Assembly (NCBI GenBank): GCA_938010435.1
Contig: CALLUS010000037.1
Location: 1 to 37,264, forward strand
DNA: 37,264 nt
DNA from: an uncultured Rhizobiaceae group bacterium
Lineage (GTDB): Bacteria; Pseudomonadota; Alphaproteobacteria; Rhizobiales; Rhizobiaceae
Direction of reading: 5' to 3'
The translations under genes were made by a program, and so were the position numbers. The notes under the pieces are model-generated. The model was not told the origin of the DNA. It made no database searches and saw nothing but the letters and a program-made list of their open reading frames with translations. This document shows positions 1 to 8,339 of the stretch, piece by piece; position 1 is the first letter of the stretch, and every line of letters begins with the position of its first letter.

Positions 1-210
1 AGCCGCAAAGGGAACTGCTGGGATAATGCTGTCGTCGAGACGTTCTTCAAAACCATCAAGGCAGAACTCATTTGGCGCAAAACATGGCAAACGCGCGATC
101 AGGTCACGGTAGCCCTGTTTCAATACATCAATGGATTCTACGACTCACGCAGAAGACACTCAGCAATAGGCGGAATGTCACCCATCAAATTAGAACGAAA
201 AACAGCCTAA
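1..210 (+). CDS. IS3-family transposase OrfB, C-terminal fragment (runs off the left edge)
   Basis: The first 69 codons are open from the window edge to a TAA at 208-210. They encode the end of an rve-type DDE integrase core. The stretch WDNAVVETFFKTIKAEL carries the third catalytic acidic residue (the Glu of VVETFF), and YDSRRRHSAIGGMSP is the usual C-terminal signature of IS3-family OrfB proteins. Only the last quarter or less of the expected protein is inside the window, so it cannot be told whether the element is intact. It lies next to the HipA-type gene, which fits an accessory region. Confidence 0.88.
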   Translation, partial: SRKGNCWDNAVVETFFKTIKAELIWRKTWQTRDQVTVALFQYINGFYDSRRRHSAIGGMSPIKLERKTA

Positions 211-249
211 ATGAGAACCGGATGCGGAATTAATATGGGACAAGTCCAT
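211..249. repeat. Probable right terminal end of the IS3-family element
   Basis: The 39 bases after the transposase stop end in GGGACAAGTCCA, so the complementary strand starts TGGACTTGTCCC. A TG...CA terminus close behind the OrfB stop is what IS3-family elements usually show. The left end is outside the window, so neither the inverted repeat nor a target duplication can be checked. The exact boundary is an inference. Confidence 0.35.
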
Positions 250-392
250 ATGGATCCCTTTGCCAGCGAGAACCCCGCATATTCTTGCCGTTTCAAACAG
301 CCATGTGAAGTTACTTGTAAAATCTGCTTGCGCCTGCAGATAAAATTTTACCGATTTAGGAATTTTTGCGCATGTAAGATGCATGATAATTC

Positions 393-421
393 TTGACTTG
401 GATTTGACAACATGGAATTAA
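393..421 (+). promoter_or_regulatory. Possible promoter of the AbiEi-HipA gene
   Basis: A TTGACT at 393-398 is followed 17 bases later by AATTAA at 416-421, about 30 bases before the preferred ATG. The -35 is good and the -10 is weak. The region just upstream (370-392) is AT-rich and contains GCATG twice, a possible site for the protein's own winged-helix domain. Tentative. Confidence 0.3.
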
Positions 422-448
422 CGCGCATCTGAAGTGCGAGAAAATGCC

Positions 449-2293
449 ATGTCCATTCACCTCGTCGGTGAAACCATCGACGCCAAACAGGCGCACCTTC
501 GTGCCCAGGCGGGCGACCTGATCCAGCTTGTGCGGGGAGTCTATGTTACGAATGACGCGGATGTCGATCGAACGATCCTCGCGCATGCAGTCCGTATTGC
601 GCACTATCTCTACCCCAATGCCTATCTCTCATCGGCAAGTGCCTACCTTTTGGCACCAACCGAGGATGGGCGACTGTTCATCAGCGGCAGGCGCAATCAG
701 CGCACTCGCTTGCGCAATCTTGAAATCATCCAGAACGAAACACCCAAACATCCCTCGACTGCATCCGCTGTCATCGGCGACGACCTTGGCGAATTACATA
801 TGCAGGTGTCATCGCCGCGGCAACGTTTTCTCGAAGCTTTTCGGTTACGAAGCGAACACGCCAGCACTATCACGGGCGACATGCGCAGACAGATGGCGGA
901 GCGGCTGGTCGAGGAACACGACTCACCGAAAGCGGCTGCTGATGCGGTGTGGGCCTTGGCGCGGGAGAATGGCTGGTATCGGGAGGGAGAAGGTGCCGAA
1001 CGTTTTCTGCTAACCCAACCGAGTACGACAAAATATCCAACCAACAAAGCAGCACTGAATCTGCTAATTGCCTGGCATGGCGAGCCATTGGGGCAGTTGA
1101 CCCATGATGGCTTCGAATGGCGGTGGAAACCACAGAAGAGCCGAGGGCCCGTGCTTGTGCGTGAAACTACACCAGGCAAGCTTCCCGCTTTTGTCGAGTC
1201 TCTCTTACCGGAAGGTTGGCTTGCTCAGATTCTGCACGACCGCGACGAACGCGAGGCCCTACGGCGCGGCCGACGCTACATGTCCAATATTACCATTGTC
1301 GAGAGCCGTGCGGAACTCGCAGAACTGCCTGTCGACGTGCTGACAACACCGCTGTCGGCGTTCACAGACGCAGGACGCTTCACAGGGCAATATGCCGGGC
1401 CAGCGCGGGGCGAAATTGAGGAGACGTTTGAACAGAACCTCGCGCGCGTCTTTTCGAACGCCGAGACACCGCGCCTGTCAGGGGTTCAGATCAAGGCACC
1501 AATGAGCTTGTCGGTCGACGGCGCGCTCGTGCCCGCGATCGATCAACCTTTCACGCATATTCTAAAGCCAGCAGGGACGGCTGGCTTCGAAACACTGCCG
1601 ATCGTCGAGTGGCTTTGTCTGGAACTGGGTCGCATCGCCGGGTTCGAGGTGCCGGATGCAGCATTGATCGAGATGCCGGATGATATGCCGCCAGCATTGC
1701 TGGTCGAACGGTTTGATATCCGGCGGGGGATTGACGACAAGCGCCGCTTGGCGCTGGAAGACTTTTGTTCGATCCTCGACCTTCCGGCCTCCGCCAAATA
1801 TGACGGCACCATAGAACGGATGGCCCGCGGACTACGACCGCTATCGACGGATCCGACCTCCGACCTCGAAATATTGTTCAGACGGGCAGTCTTTGCTTGG
1901 CTTATCGCGGATGGGGACATGCACCTCAAGAACCTCGCTATTTTGAAAATCGCGGGGCCCGGAGCAAAGACGTTTACTTCGGTACGTTTTGCGCCACTCT
2001 ACGACGCCGTAACCACACGGGTATTCCCTGGCCTTGCCATTGACCGCATGGCGCTCAAGCTTAACGGCAAAGATGATCGGCTGAGGAAGGCGGATTTTCT
2101 TACACTCGCCCGGACGATCGGCCTGGCTGCAGGTGGAGCAGAATCTTGTTCAAAGGCCTTGGCAACGACACTGTCAAAGCATGGAGCCGAGGTGGAACTA
2201 CCGGAATTTGCTGCACAATCAAAGGCGGCTTCATCGGCGCGAGATAAAGTGGTTGGCCTAGTTCACGAGCGATCTATTGGCCTGATAACTTAG
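449..2293 (+). CDS. Single-chain AbiEi-like antitoxin domain / HipA-family kinase
   Basis: About 614 aa, longer than classical HipA (about 440 aa). Residues 1-200 look like an AbiEi-type winged-helix region (GDLIQLVRGVYV near 23-33, then an SSASAYLL segment). HipA proper starts near 204 with the N-subdomain (LLIAWHGEPLGQL, LLPEGW). Kinase-core features follow: LSGVQIK near 343, HILKP with the likely ATP-binding Lys near 372, VERFD, DGDMHLKN near 487 as the catalytic loop, and YDAVTT near 517. HipA phosphorylates protein targets such as glutamyl-tRNA synthetase in E. coli; the target here is unknown. No separate hipB is present, so the N-terminal domain may play the DNA-binding or antitoxin part. 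A GTG at 434 is an alternative start; ATG 449 is preferred because GAGA lies about 9 bases upstream. The gene is visibly more GC-rich than the glp genes, suggesting transfer. Confidence 0.85.
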   Translation: MSIHLVGETIDAKQAHLRAQAGDLIQLVRGVYVTNDADVDRTILAHAVRIAHYLYPNAYLSSASAYLLAPTEDGRLFISGRRNQRTRLRNLEIIQNETPKHPSTASAVIGDDLGELHMQVSSPRQRFLEAFRLRSEHASTITGDMRRQMAERLVEEHDSPKAAADAVWALARENGWYREGEGAERFLLTQPSTTKYPTNKAALNLLIAWHGEPLGQLTHDGFEWRWKPQKSRGPVLVRETTPGKLPAFVESLLPEGWLAQILHDRDEREALRRGRRYMSNITIVESRAELAELPVDVLTTPLSAFTDAGRFTGQYAGPARGEIEETFEQNLARVFSNAETPRLSGVQIKAPMSLSVDGALVPAIDQPFTHILKPAGTAGFETLPIVEWLCLELGRIAGFEVPDAALIEMPDDMPPALLVERFDIRRGIDDKRRLALEDFCSILDLPASAKYDGTIERMARGLRPLSTDPTSDLEILFRRAVFAWLIADGDMHLKNLAILKIAGPGAKTFTSVRFAPLYDAVTTRVFPGLAIDRMALKLNGKDDRLRKADFLTLARTIGLAAGGAESCSKALATTLSKHGAEVELPEFAAQSKAASSARDKVVGLVHERSIGLIT

Positions 2294-2343
2294 CTAAACT
2301 CATAACTTTAATCGATCAACGATCTGGATCCCCGGGAGATGCC

Positions 2344-3021
2344 ATGAACGATGCAACTACCATTAGCCTCGAAATGAATGCGATGCAGGATGCCGCTTTG
2401 ACGGCCACCAGCACGATCCGCGATGACATTCTGACTACACTCGCAGTTGAAGGGGCTGCTGCGGACCCAGCATTTAGAACCATTCAGAATCTATGCAAAT
2501 ATGCATCTGAAAGGTCTCAGAGCATCTTTCTTCTCGCAAGCCAGCGACGTCCGTGGGATGCAGAGATCATATTGAGATCGTACTATGAGACCACTATCCG
2601 ACTACTCACGCTGACAATCCTAGACCCGGCCCGGCGTAAAGAGCTGGCAACTGAATATTGGGGAGCCCACGCGGAGACAAAGGCGCGAAGACGCGGCCAA
2701 CTTGCCAAATTTGCCGCTTCGGCATTCTCGGCAAACGGTCAAAGTTTTGATGCTAAAATCCTTGACGATCTTGCGGACCCGGAGATTTTCGAGTTTTCCG
2801 AACTCAACAAGCGGAAACGAGCTAGTCTGGAACGGAAATGGTCTTTCTCTGAGCTTGTGAGGTGTCTTTCTGAGTTGCCATTAGCAGAGGGCGGTGTTGC
2901 CGAGATCAACAGTGTCCGCCATATGTTTAGCCAACAAAGCCACTTGCTGCATGCGGACGCAGCTGCAATCGAACTCATGATTGATCGTGAAACAAGGCAG
3001 GCCAGTGAGCTAATCGCGTGA
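2344..3021 (+). CDS. Unknown protein resembling the DUF5677 family
   Basis: A 225-aa mostly helical, soluble protein with no signal peptide. The central part has a conserved-looking block (CKYASERSQSIFLLAS, then RPWDAEIILRSYYE) that recalls DUF5677 proteins, whose function is not established. The C-terminal segment has a histidine-rich helix (HMFSQQSHLLHADA). The start ATG at 2344 is preceded by CGGGAG, a good ribosome site. It follows the HipA-type gene by 50 bases on the same strand and may be co-transcribed with it, so a role in the same defence or toxin-antitoxin unit is possible but not shown. The family assignment is from memory of motif style and is uncertain. Confidence 0.6.
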   Translation: MNDATTISLEMNAMQDAALTATSTIRDDILTTLAVEGAAADPAFRTIQNLCKYASERSQSIFLLASQRRPWDAEIILRSYYETTIRLLTLTILDPARRKELATEYWGAHAETKARRRGQLAKFAASAFSANGQSFDAKILDDLADPEIFEFSELNKRKRASLERKWSFSELVRCLSELPLAEGGVAEINSVRHMFSQQSHLLHADAAAIELMIDRETRQASELIA

Positions 3022-3092
3022 GCCAAGCGAACTATTTCAGCGAGAAGCATCCAGAGCTATTTGCCCCAGATTATTGGTTTATGAAGCTCTGA
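3018..3092 (+). pseudogene. Possible truncated 24-codon ORF overlapping the DUF5677-like stop
   Basis: A GTG at 3018 overlaps the preceding TGA (GTGA) and opens 24 codons, beginning MSQANYFSEKHPELFAPDYW and ending at TGA 3090-3092. The coupled start suggests a second gene of the accessory unit whose remainder was lost where it meets the glp locus. It runs into the 3' end of the opposite-strand hydrolase gene. It could equally be a chance ORF. Confidence 0.25.
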
Positions 3093-3700
3093 ATATGGCG
3101 AGTGAGGTCTTCTGAATGCTCTGTAGAAAACAAAGTTTGAGCATGAGCTTTCCCACTATATTCAATCAACCGTTTTGGCTCGGCCGCTGTTTCAAAAGCA
3201 CTGTAAGCCCCTTTGCCATAGACATCGTCCTTAGCAACAATATACAATTTTTGTAGATTTGGTGAAAGCACTGGACCCTTGTTAGTAGGGGCAAGGAATA
3301 TCACCTTTCTCACATTCACAGGTGTGCCTTCTGCCAAGGTATTTATCACAATTCCGCCGCCCATACTGGCGCCAATCAAGACAATGTCCGATTTGCCCAT
3401 ATCAGCCAACTTCTTGGCCGCCGCGTTCACCCCATGACTGGATAAAATTGTCAGAGCAACTGACGTAATTCCATTTTCTTGCAAGGGCAGAGCAAGAGAC
3501 CTCCAACTGCCCGCAGTCGTACCCATTTGGTGAAGCAATATGACGGCTTTGTCTCCCGCTGCATCATAGAGCACCGCACGATGTTCGCTGCCGCTTTCCA
3601 AAGTCAGCGTGAGATTTGATGTCTCAGCCCGTAGACCCAAAGACGAAATTGCCAAGAATATCGTGGTCAAAATAACTAGATTGGATATTTTGTGCATCAA
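3071..3700 (-). CDS. Exported alpha/beta hydrolase
   Basis: A 209-aa protein with an N-terminal signal sequence (hydrophobic 8-23, likely cleavage after LRA near 25). It is therefore probably periplasmic. The fold signature is clear: HQMG near 57-60 for the oxyanion hole, nucleophile elbow GASMGG with Ser112, an Asp in AKDD near 158, and His186 in GKAHAQ. This is a dienelactone-hydrolase-like size and layout. The substrate cannot be told from sequence. It is 27 bases downstream of the aldolase gene on the same strand and is the last gene of the long minus-strand run, so it may be read from the glycerol operon. It meets the accessory DNA tail to tail. Confidence 0.75.
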   Translation of the reverse strand: MMHKISNLVILTTIFLAISSLGLRAETSNLTLTLESGSEHRAVLYDAAGDKAVILLHQMGTTAGSWRSLALPLQENGITSVALTILSSHGVNAAAKKLADMGKSDIVLIGASMGGGIVINTLAEGTPVNVRKVIFLAPTNKGPVLSPNLQKLYIVAKDDVYGKGAYSAFETAAEPKRLIEYSGKAHAQTLFSTEHSEDLTRHIQSFINQ

Positions 3701-3727
3701 TTTCTCCTACACTTCAGCTCAGCTCTA

Positions 3728-4777
3728 TCAGATTGATCCGCCATCATATCTGGCGGCCATTTCGCTCATTGGAATGGACTTTATTTTATATGCTTGTCCC
3801 GCTGACCCGAAGCGCTCGTTGCGCTCGGTACAGACCTTTGCCATCGCATCAATGCCCGGCGACAAATATTTGCGCGGATCGAACTCACTCTTGTTTTCGT
3901 TCAACAGTTTGCGGATCGCGCCGGTCAAAGCCATGCGCAAATCCGTATCCACATTGATCTTCCTCACACCGTTCTTGATGCCAACCTCGATCTCTTCCAG
4001 AGGTACGCCGAACGTTTCAATCATTTGACCGCCATTTTCGTTGATGACTTGCTGAAGATGTTCCGGGACTGAAGAGGACCCATGCATAACGAGGTGCGTG
4101 TTCGGCAACTTGGCATGTATCTCTTTGAGGCGGTCCATGGCCAAGATATCACCATCAGGTTTGCGCGTGAACTTATACGCGCCATGGGAGGTGCCAATGG
4201 CGATGGCTAATGCATCGACTTTCGTAAGACGAACGAATTCTACAGCCTCATCCGGATCTGTCAGCAATTGCTGTTTACTCAACTCACCTTCAAAGCCGTG
4301 GCCATCCTCTGCCTCGCCCCTACCCGTTTCCAGTGAGCCCAGATGTCCCAGCTCGCCCTCTACGGAAACCCCGATCAAGTGGGCCATTTCGGTTACTTTG
4401 GCAGTCACTTCCACATTGTGTGCAAAATCGGCAGGTGTTGCACCATCTGCCATCAACGACCCATCCATCATAACGGATGAGAAGCCATTGATCGTTGCCG
4501 ATAAACATGTCTGAACGGAATTGCCATGATCCTGATGCATACAAACAGGGATGTGCGGATACATCTCGATTGCAGCAACAATCAGATGACGAAGAACGAT
4601 GTCATTTGCAAATTTTCGAGCACCACGGCTGGCCTGCATTATCACAGGGCTGTCTGAAGCATCAGCAGCGCGCATAATGGCCAGCATTTGTTCCATGTTG
4701 TTCACGTTGAATGCAGGCACGCCGTAATCATGTTCAGCAGCATGATCTAGGATTTGGCGCAAGGTTGTGAGGGCCAT
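3728..4777 (-). CDS. fba: Class II fructose-bisphosphate aldolase (Calvin-cycle subtype)
   Basis: A 349-aa zinc aldolase. It condenses DHAP and glyceraldehyde 3-phosphate to fructose 1,6-bisphosphate, and does the reverse. The N-terminus [26 protein letters not shown] is the usual class II opening (shown here as the first 26 residues after Met in two overlapping motifs: [11 protein letters not shown] and [10 protein letters not shown]). HQDHG at 81-85 holds the catalytic Asp and a zinc-binding His. GTSHGAYKF supplies a further zinc His and the phosphate loop, and NVDTDLRMA lies near the C-terminal phosphate site. Length matches the about 345-aa subfamily of alphaproteobacteria. It follows the phosphatase gene, so the pair would turn glycerol-derived triose phosphates into fructose 6-phosphate. 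Linkage to the glycerol operon is unusual and suggests gluconeogenic use of glycerol. Confidence 0.95.
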   Translation of the reverse strand: MALTTLRQILDHAAEHDYGVPAFNVNNMEQMLAIMRAADASDSPVIMQASRGARKFANDIVLRHLIVAAIEMYPHIPVCMHQDHGNSVQTCLSATINGFSSVMMDGSLMADGATPADFAHNVEVTAKVTEMAHLIGVSVEGELGHLGSLETGRGEAEDGHGFEGELSKQQLLTDPDEAVEFVRLTKVDALAIAIGTSHGAYKFTRKPDGDILAMDRLKEIHAKLPNTHLVMHGSSSVPEHLQQVINENGGQMIETFGVPLEEIEVGIKNGVRKINVDTDLRMALTGAIRKLLNENKSEFDPRKYLSPGIDAMAKVCTERNERFGSAGQAYKIKSIPMSEMAARYDGGSI

Positions 4778-4796
4778 GACGGTCTTTCTATTTCGA

Positions 4797-5834
4797 CTAA
4801 TTATTCAGGGAGCTTTTGTGATAGGAAACGATGCGATCAACTTCATTTTTGGATCCTAGGATCACGGGAACTCTTTGGTGGTGATCACTTGGCGTCAGGT
4901 CCAATATTCTCTGTGTCCCCGTTGATGATGCTCCTCCAGCTGCTTCAACGATGGCTGACATTGGATTGGCCTCATACAGTAGGCGCAATTTACCGCCCAT
5001 GACCGAGTTTTCGACATCACTAGGATACATGAACACCCCTCCCCGAATTAATATCCGGTGAACTTCTGCCACCATTGAGGCAGTCCATCTCATGTTGAAG
5101 TTGCGCGCGCGGGGTCCCTCTTTTCCAAGAAGGCACTCGTCAACGTATCGACGAATGGGCTCGCTCCAATATCGACTGCGTGAAGCATTTATTGCGAATT
5201 CAGTACTGTCTTCGGCGATTGAGATTTCTGGTTGTGTGAGATAAAATGTGTTGTCGCTTTCACAGAACGTGAAACCTTCAACATGGTCTCCCATCGTCAA
5301 TACCAGCATTGTCGAGGGACCGTAGATTGCATAGCCAGCACAAATTTGGTCTTTGCCATTGCGCATTACGTTCTTCGAATTCTCGATATTTTCTATTTCC
5401 ATGATTGAAAATATCGACCCTACGGATAAATCCACTTCAAGATTTGAGGACCCGTCCAAGGGGTCGAAATAGACTAAATAATCTCCCCTCTCAGGAGAAT
5501 CCTTAAGCCAAGTAACATCATCAACTTCTTCTGAGACCAAGCCGGCAATTCTTGAATTATGTGAGCACGCCTGAACAAAAATATCATTGGCGAGAATATC
5601 TAATGTTTTTTGAGTTTCACCTTGAACGTTGGTGCTCTGAGCCGCTCCCAGATTGTTCTCGAATGCTCCCCTTCGTACAGCGATCGCAATAGAATGGCAG
5701 GCAGATGCTATGTCATTGAGGAGTGCAACGAGATCACCATTCTTTGGAAAATTTTTATTGAGCTGATCGCTTAAGGGTGGAAAGATGATGATACATTCCT
5801 GTTCGAGTTGGCATTGAGTTGTAGATATTTGGCT
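4797..5834 (-). CDS. fbp: Class 1 fructose-1,6-bisphosphatase with no canonical start codon (possible frameshift)
   Basis: The frame is open from just after a TAG at 5837-5835 to the TAG at 4799-4797, 345 codons, matching the 330-350 aa family. The enzyme dephosphorylates fructose 1,6-bisphosphate. Hallmarks are [15 protein letters not shown], the metal-binding [22 protein letters not shown] and [12 protein letters not shown]. Homology extends upstream of the first possible start (TTG 5540-5538) through [13 protein letters not shown], yet these 98 codons contain no ATG, GTG or TTG. The ATGs at 5814 and 5796 are in another frame. Removing one A at about 5773-5774 would join ATG 5796 to the frame as [14 protein letters not shown]. 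So the gene may be frameshifted, mis-sequenced or use a rare start. It follows the SDR gene closely and precedes the aldolase gene. Confidence 0.8.
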   Translation of the reverse strand, partial: SQISTTQCQLEQECIIIFPPLSDQLNKNFPKNGDLVALLNDIASACHSIAIAVRRGAFENNLGAAQSTNVQGETQKTLDILANDIFVQACSHNSRIAGLVSEEVDDVTWLKDSPERGDYLVYFDPLDGSSNLEVDLSVGSIFSIMEIENIENSKNVMRNGKDQICAGYAIYGPSTMLVLTMGDHVEGFTFCESDNTFYLTQPEISIAEDSTEFAINASRSRYWSEPIRRYVDECLLGKEGPRARNFNMRWTASMVAEVHRILIRGGVFMYPSDVENSVMGGKLRLLYEANPMSAIVEAAGGASSTGTQRILDLTPSDHHQRVPVILGSKNEVDRIVSYHKSSLNN

Positions 5835-5848
5835 CTAGATCTAGGAGT

Positions 5849-6610
5849 TCAGCATATGAGTTGGCCGCCATTGACCTCCAATATCTGTCCCGTGATGTAT
5901 CCAGACAGTTTTTCGGATGCGAAGAAAATATATGCGGACGAACAGTCTTCCGGAGCGCCAAGTCTTTGAAGAGGCACAGACGTTCTCGTCTTTTCCAATT
6001 TCTCCTGGGATGAATAACGTTTATGGAAATCGGTTGCGATTGTTCCTGGAGAAACAGCGTTCGCTCGGATTTTGTCCGGCGCGAGTTCTCGGGCCAGTGC
6101 CTTTGTATAAGTGCTCACAAAAGCTTTGGACGCACTGTAAATGGATGAACCAGGACTTCCTCCTGTAATCGCTGAAATGGACACTGTGTTGACTATTGAA
6201 GCGCCATTGGCCGCTCGCAAAAGTGGAATGAGTGCACTGGTGATTTTAACGACCGATGTCTGGTTCAGCGCTATGAGTTGCGAATATTGGTCGTCAGTGA
6301 TTTCGTCAGCTGGAAATCTACCCATCATTGTACCAGCATTGTTGATGAGCACGTCTACTTTAGATGTATTGGATTTCACAAACTCAATAAACTTTTGTTG
6401 GCCAGCATCTTGAGACAAATCGGCTTCAGCAACAGATGAGGTAATTCCGGACAATTTTTGAGCAGTCCCTACCCTTCCACTGTGTGCGATAACATTTGCG
6501 CCGCAACCGAAGGCCGCTTTCGCTACCTCCAAACCAATACCGCGTCCCGCTCCAGTGATCACAACCGTCTTGCTGGATAACAATTCTGCGTCAAATCCAT
6601 AATTGATCAT
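5849..6610 (-). CDS. Short-chain dehydrogenase/reductase
   Basis: A 253-aa classical SDR. TGAGRGIG (19-26) binds the dinucleotide, NNAG is at 90-93, a catalytic Ser lies at 144 or 146, and YSASK supplies Tyr158 and Lys162. The C-terminus ITGQILEVNGGQ is typical. It is NAD(P)-dependent; the substrate is not predictable. ATG 6610 is preferred over the in-frame TTG at 6643 because TTGAGG lies 9 bases upstream and the N-terminus then has normal SDR length. The gene follows the orphan permease pair by 33 bases. An SDR behind sugar or polyol permeases often oxidises the imported polyol, so a second polyol substrate is a reasonable inference. Confidence 0.9.
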   Translation of the reverse strand: MINYGFDAELLSSKTVVITGAGRGIGLEVAKAAFGCGANVIAHSGRVGTAQKLSGITSSVAEADLSQDAGQQKFIEFVKSNTSKVDVLINNAGTMMGRFPADEITDDQYSQLIALNQTSVVKITSALIPLLRAANGASIVNTVSISAITGGSPGSSIYSASKAFVSTYTKALARELAPDKIRANAVSPGTIATDFHKRYSSQEKLEKTRTSVPLQRLGAPEDCSSAYIFFASEKLSGYITGQILEVNGGQLIC

Positions 6611-6643
6611 TTTTGCAACCTCAAAATTTCCACCAAAGTTCAA

Positions 6644-7462
6644 TCAATTGGTCTGGTTGATTGTGAAACCTTTGGCTATGTGATGGCGCGCGAAATACAC
6701 CATGATAGCACCAGGAATAATTGACATCATGGTCATCGCCATCACGAGACCGATGTCTGTTTGAAATCCGAACAAGGAATTAATAGCCATGCTAATTGGC
6801 TTGCCGCCCGTAACAGTGAGGATGCGTGCAAAGACCACCTCGACCCATGAAAACATGAAACAGAAAAACACAGTGACACCAATTCCCGGCGCCATGAGGG
6901 GGAGAAAGATTCGAATTAAAAATGATGGAAGAGTATGACCATCAATTTGTGACGTTTCATCTAATTCTTGAGGAATGGCATTCATAAAGCTTTGCAAAAT
7001 CCAGATGGATATAGGCAAGTTGAACAAGCAATGCGCCAATGCAATTCCAATTGGACTGTTGATCATATTCAAGCTTGCAAACAGCTGAAATATTGGAAGC
7101 ATGATCACCACTGGTGGCGTGATGCGAAAAGCCAAGAAGACAAGAAAAAGGTGCTTGTCACCAATGAATTTATATCTTGAGAAAGCGTAAGCAGCCATCA
7201 AAGCTGCCGGCACTGTGATTGCAATATTTAGCATCACATAGGTAATGGAATTTAGGATGGACGACCTGAGCGTGGGAGTGGCCCAGATATTGATGTAATT
7301 TATCCAGGTAAATTGACCCTCAACAAAACCCTCCCGCGGGACTGTAGATATGGTGCTTAAAAAGACAACTTGCACCAAAGGCAGGAAAATAAAAATGATG
7401 AAAATCACTAAAGACAAGATTTTGATCAGTGGTCGAAAACGTTTCATGGAAGTGTTTTTCAT
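6644..7462 (-). CDS. ABC transporter permease, MalG type, paralogue of GlpQ
   Basis: A 272-aa inner-membrane protein with about six hydrophobic helices and the binding-protein-dependent permease loop (QELDETSQIDG...LP, the EAA-type contact with an ATPase). It is strikingly close to GlpQ in the same window: both share AYAFSRY, IALAHCLFN or VALAHCLFN, FFCFMFSWVE and a C-terminal HIAKGF or YIAKGF. Its start is 3 bases after the stop of its partner permease. No binding protein or ATPase accompanies the pair, so it may use GlpV and GlpST or proteins coded elsewhere. An internal Met at 7447 is an alternative start. Confidence 0.88.
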   Translation of the reverse strand: MKNTSMKRFRPLIKILSLVIFIIFIFLPLVQVVFLSTISTVPREGFVEGQFTWINYINIWATPTLRSSILNSITYVMLNIAITVPAALMAAYAFSRYKFIGDKHLFLVFLAFRITPPVVIMLPIFQLFASLNMINSPIGIALAHCLFNLPISIWILQSFMNAIPQELDETSQIDGHTLPSFLIRIFLPLMAPGIGVTVFFCFMFSWVEVVFARILTVTGGKPISMAINSLFGFQTDIGLVMAMTMMSIIPGAIMVYFARHHIAKGFTINQTN

Positions 7463-7465
7463 GAC

Positions 7466-8338
7466 CTAATTCTCCAGCTTTCGATTGTCTCTGTTCTGAT
7501 AATTCAGAACGGCGTTAAACGACCACGCCACGCAAAGAATGAAGGCGAAATAGATAACTGAACGCGCAGCCGATGGACCGTAATTAAAGGCCGCAACCTC
7601 TTCACCAAGATCCATCGCCAGAAACATAGTGCTGTTGTTTGGGCCCCCGGCATTCAGCCTAAAAGGTTCAATGAATATGAGAAAGCTATCCATGAACCTC
7701 AAAAGAAGCGCCATCATCAAGACTTGGTTCATTTTGGGCAGTTCAACATACCGAAAAACTTGGAACCTGGAGGCTCCATCAATAGCTGCTGACTGATAAA
7801 ATGGTGACGGAATTGTAGACAGGCTGGAATAGCATAAGATTGCAACAAGACTCGTCCAATGCCACACATCAATCGTGATGACGGTCAGCCAGGTGTGCGC
7901 CGGGTTGAACTTCCAGTCCAAATGAAAACCTATCCCGGACAGTACAGTGCCAATTAAACCGTTCTGTTCGTTGAGCACCGCTATCCATATTATGGATATC
8001 ATGTTCCAAGGCACCAATAAGGGCATCGCCAAGCAAATTAGGCTAATGGAAACCCCTATCCCTCGTTTCGGTAAGCACAGTGCAAGATAGATACCCAATG
8101 GTATCTCAATTGCTAATATGAGCGCTGAAAACAGCAGACTTCGACCGAGGCTATTATAAAATCTATCGGATTGAAGAATGTCCTGATACCAATCGGTTCC
8201 AATCCAAAAAATGTTGCTCTGATTGAAAACATCATGAAACGAAAAATTCAAAACTGTCATCAGAGGAATACCGCCAACAACTAACAGCAACATCAATGCG
8301 GGAGAAACAAGAATCCAAGAGAGCTGATTTTTGCTCAT
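7466..8338 (-). CDS. ABC transporter permease, MalF type, paralogue of GlpP
   Basis: A 290-aa permease with about six membrane helices. The cytoplasmic coupling loop reads SPFYQSAAIDGASRFQVFRY, the EAA motif with its invariant Gly. It aligns throughout with GlpP: IEIPLG, MPLLVPWN, DVWHWTSLV, RFMDSF and GGPNNST correspond to nearly identical blocks. It starts one base after the glpK stop, so translation is probably coupled to glpK. The pair therefore looks like a duplication of glpPQ placed behind glpK. A second polyol or a different affinity range are possible reasons; neither is shown. Confidence 0.88.
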   Translation of the reverse strand: MSKNQLSWILVSPALMLLLVVGGIPLMTVLNFSFHDVFNQSNIFWIGTDWYQDILQSDRFYNSLGRSLLFSALILAIEIPLGIYLALCLPKRGIGVSISLICLAMPLLVPWNMISIIWIAVLNEQNGLIGTVLSGIGFHLDWKFNPAHTWLTVITIDVWHWTSLVAILCYSSLSTIPSPFYQSAAIDGASRFQVFRYVELPKMNQVLMMALLLRFMDSFLIFIEPFRLNAGGPNNSTMFLAMDLGEEVAAFNYGPSAARSVIYFAFILCVAWSFNAVLNYQNRDNRKLEN

Positions 8339-8339
8339 C

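Noticed and set aside
2330-2343. GGATCCCCGGG, like a cloning-vector polylinker
   Set aside because: Only 11 bases match and the flanks do not continue as vector. It lies where a ribosome site is needed (CGGGAG), so chance is the simpler reading.
5755-5961. 68-aa ORF on the minus strand overlapping the SDR end and the FBPase start
   Set aside because: It is the shifted frame of those genes and has no family features. Its only value is that it supplies the out-of-frame ATGs discussed for the phosphatase.
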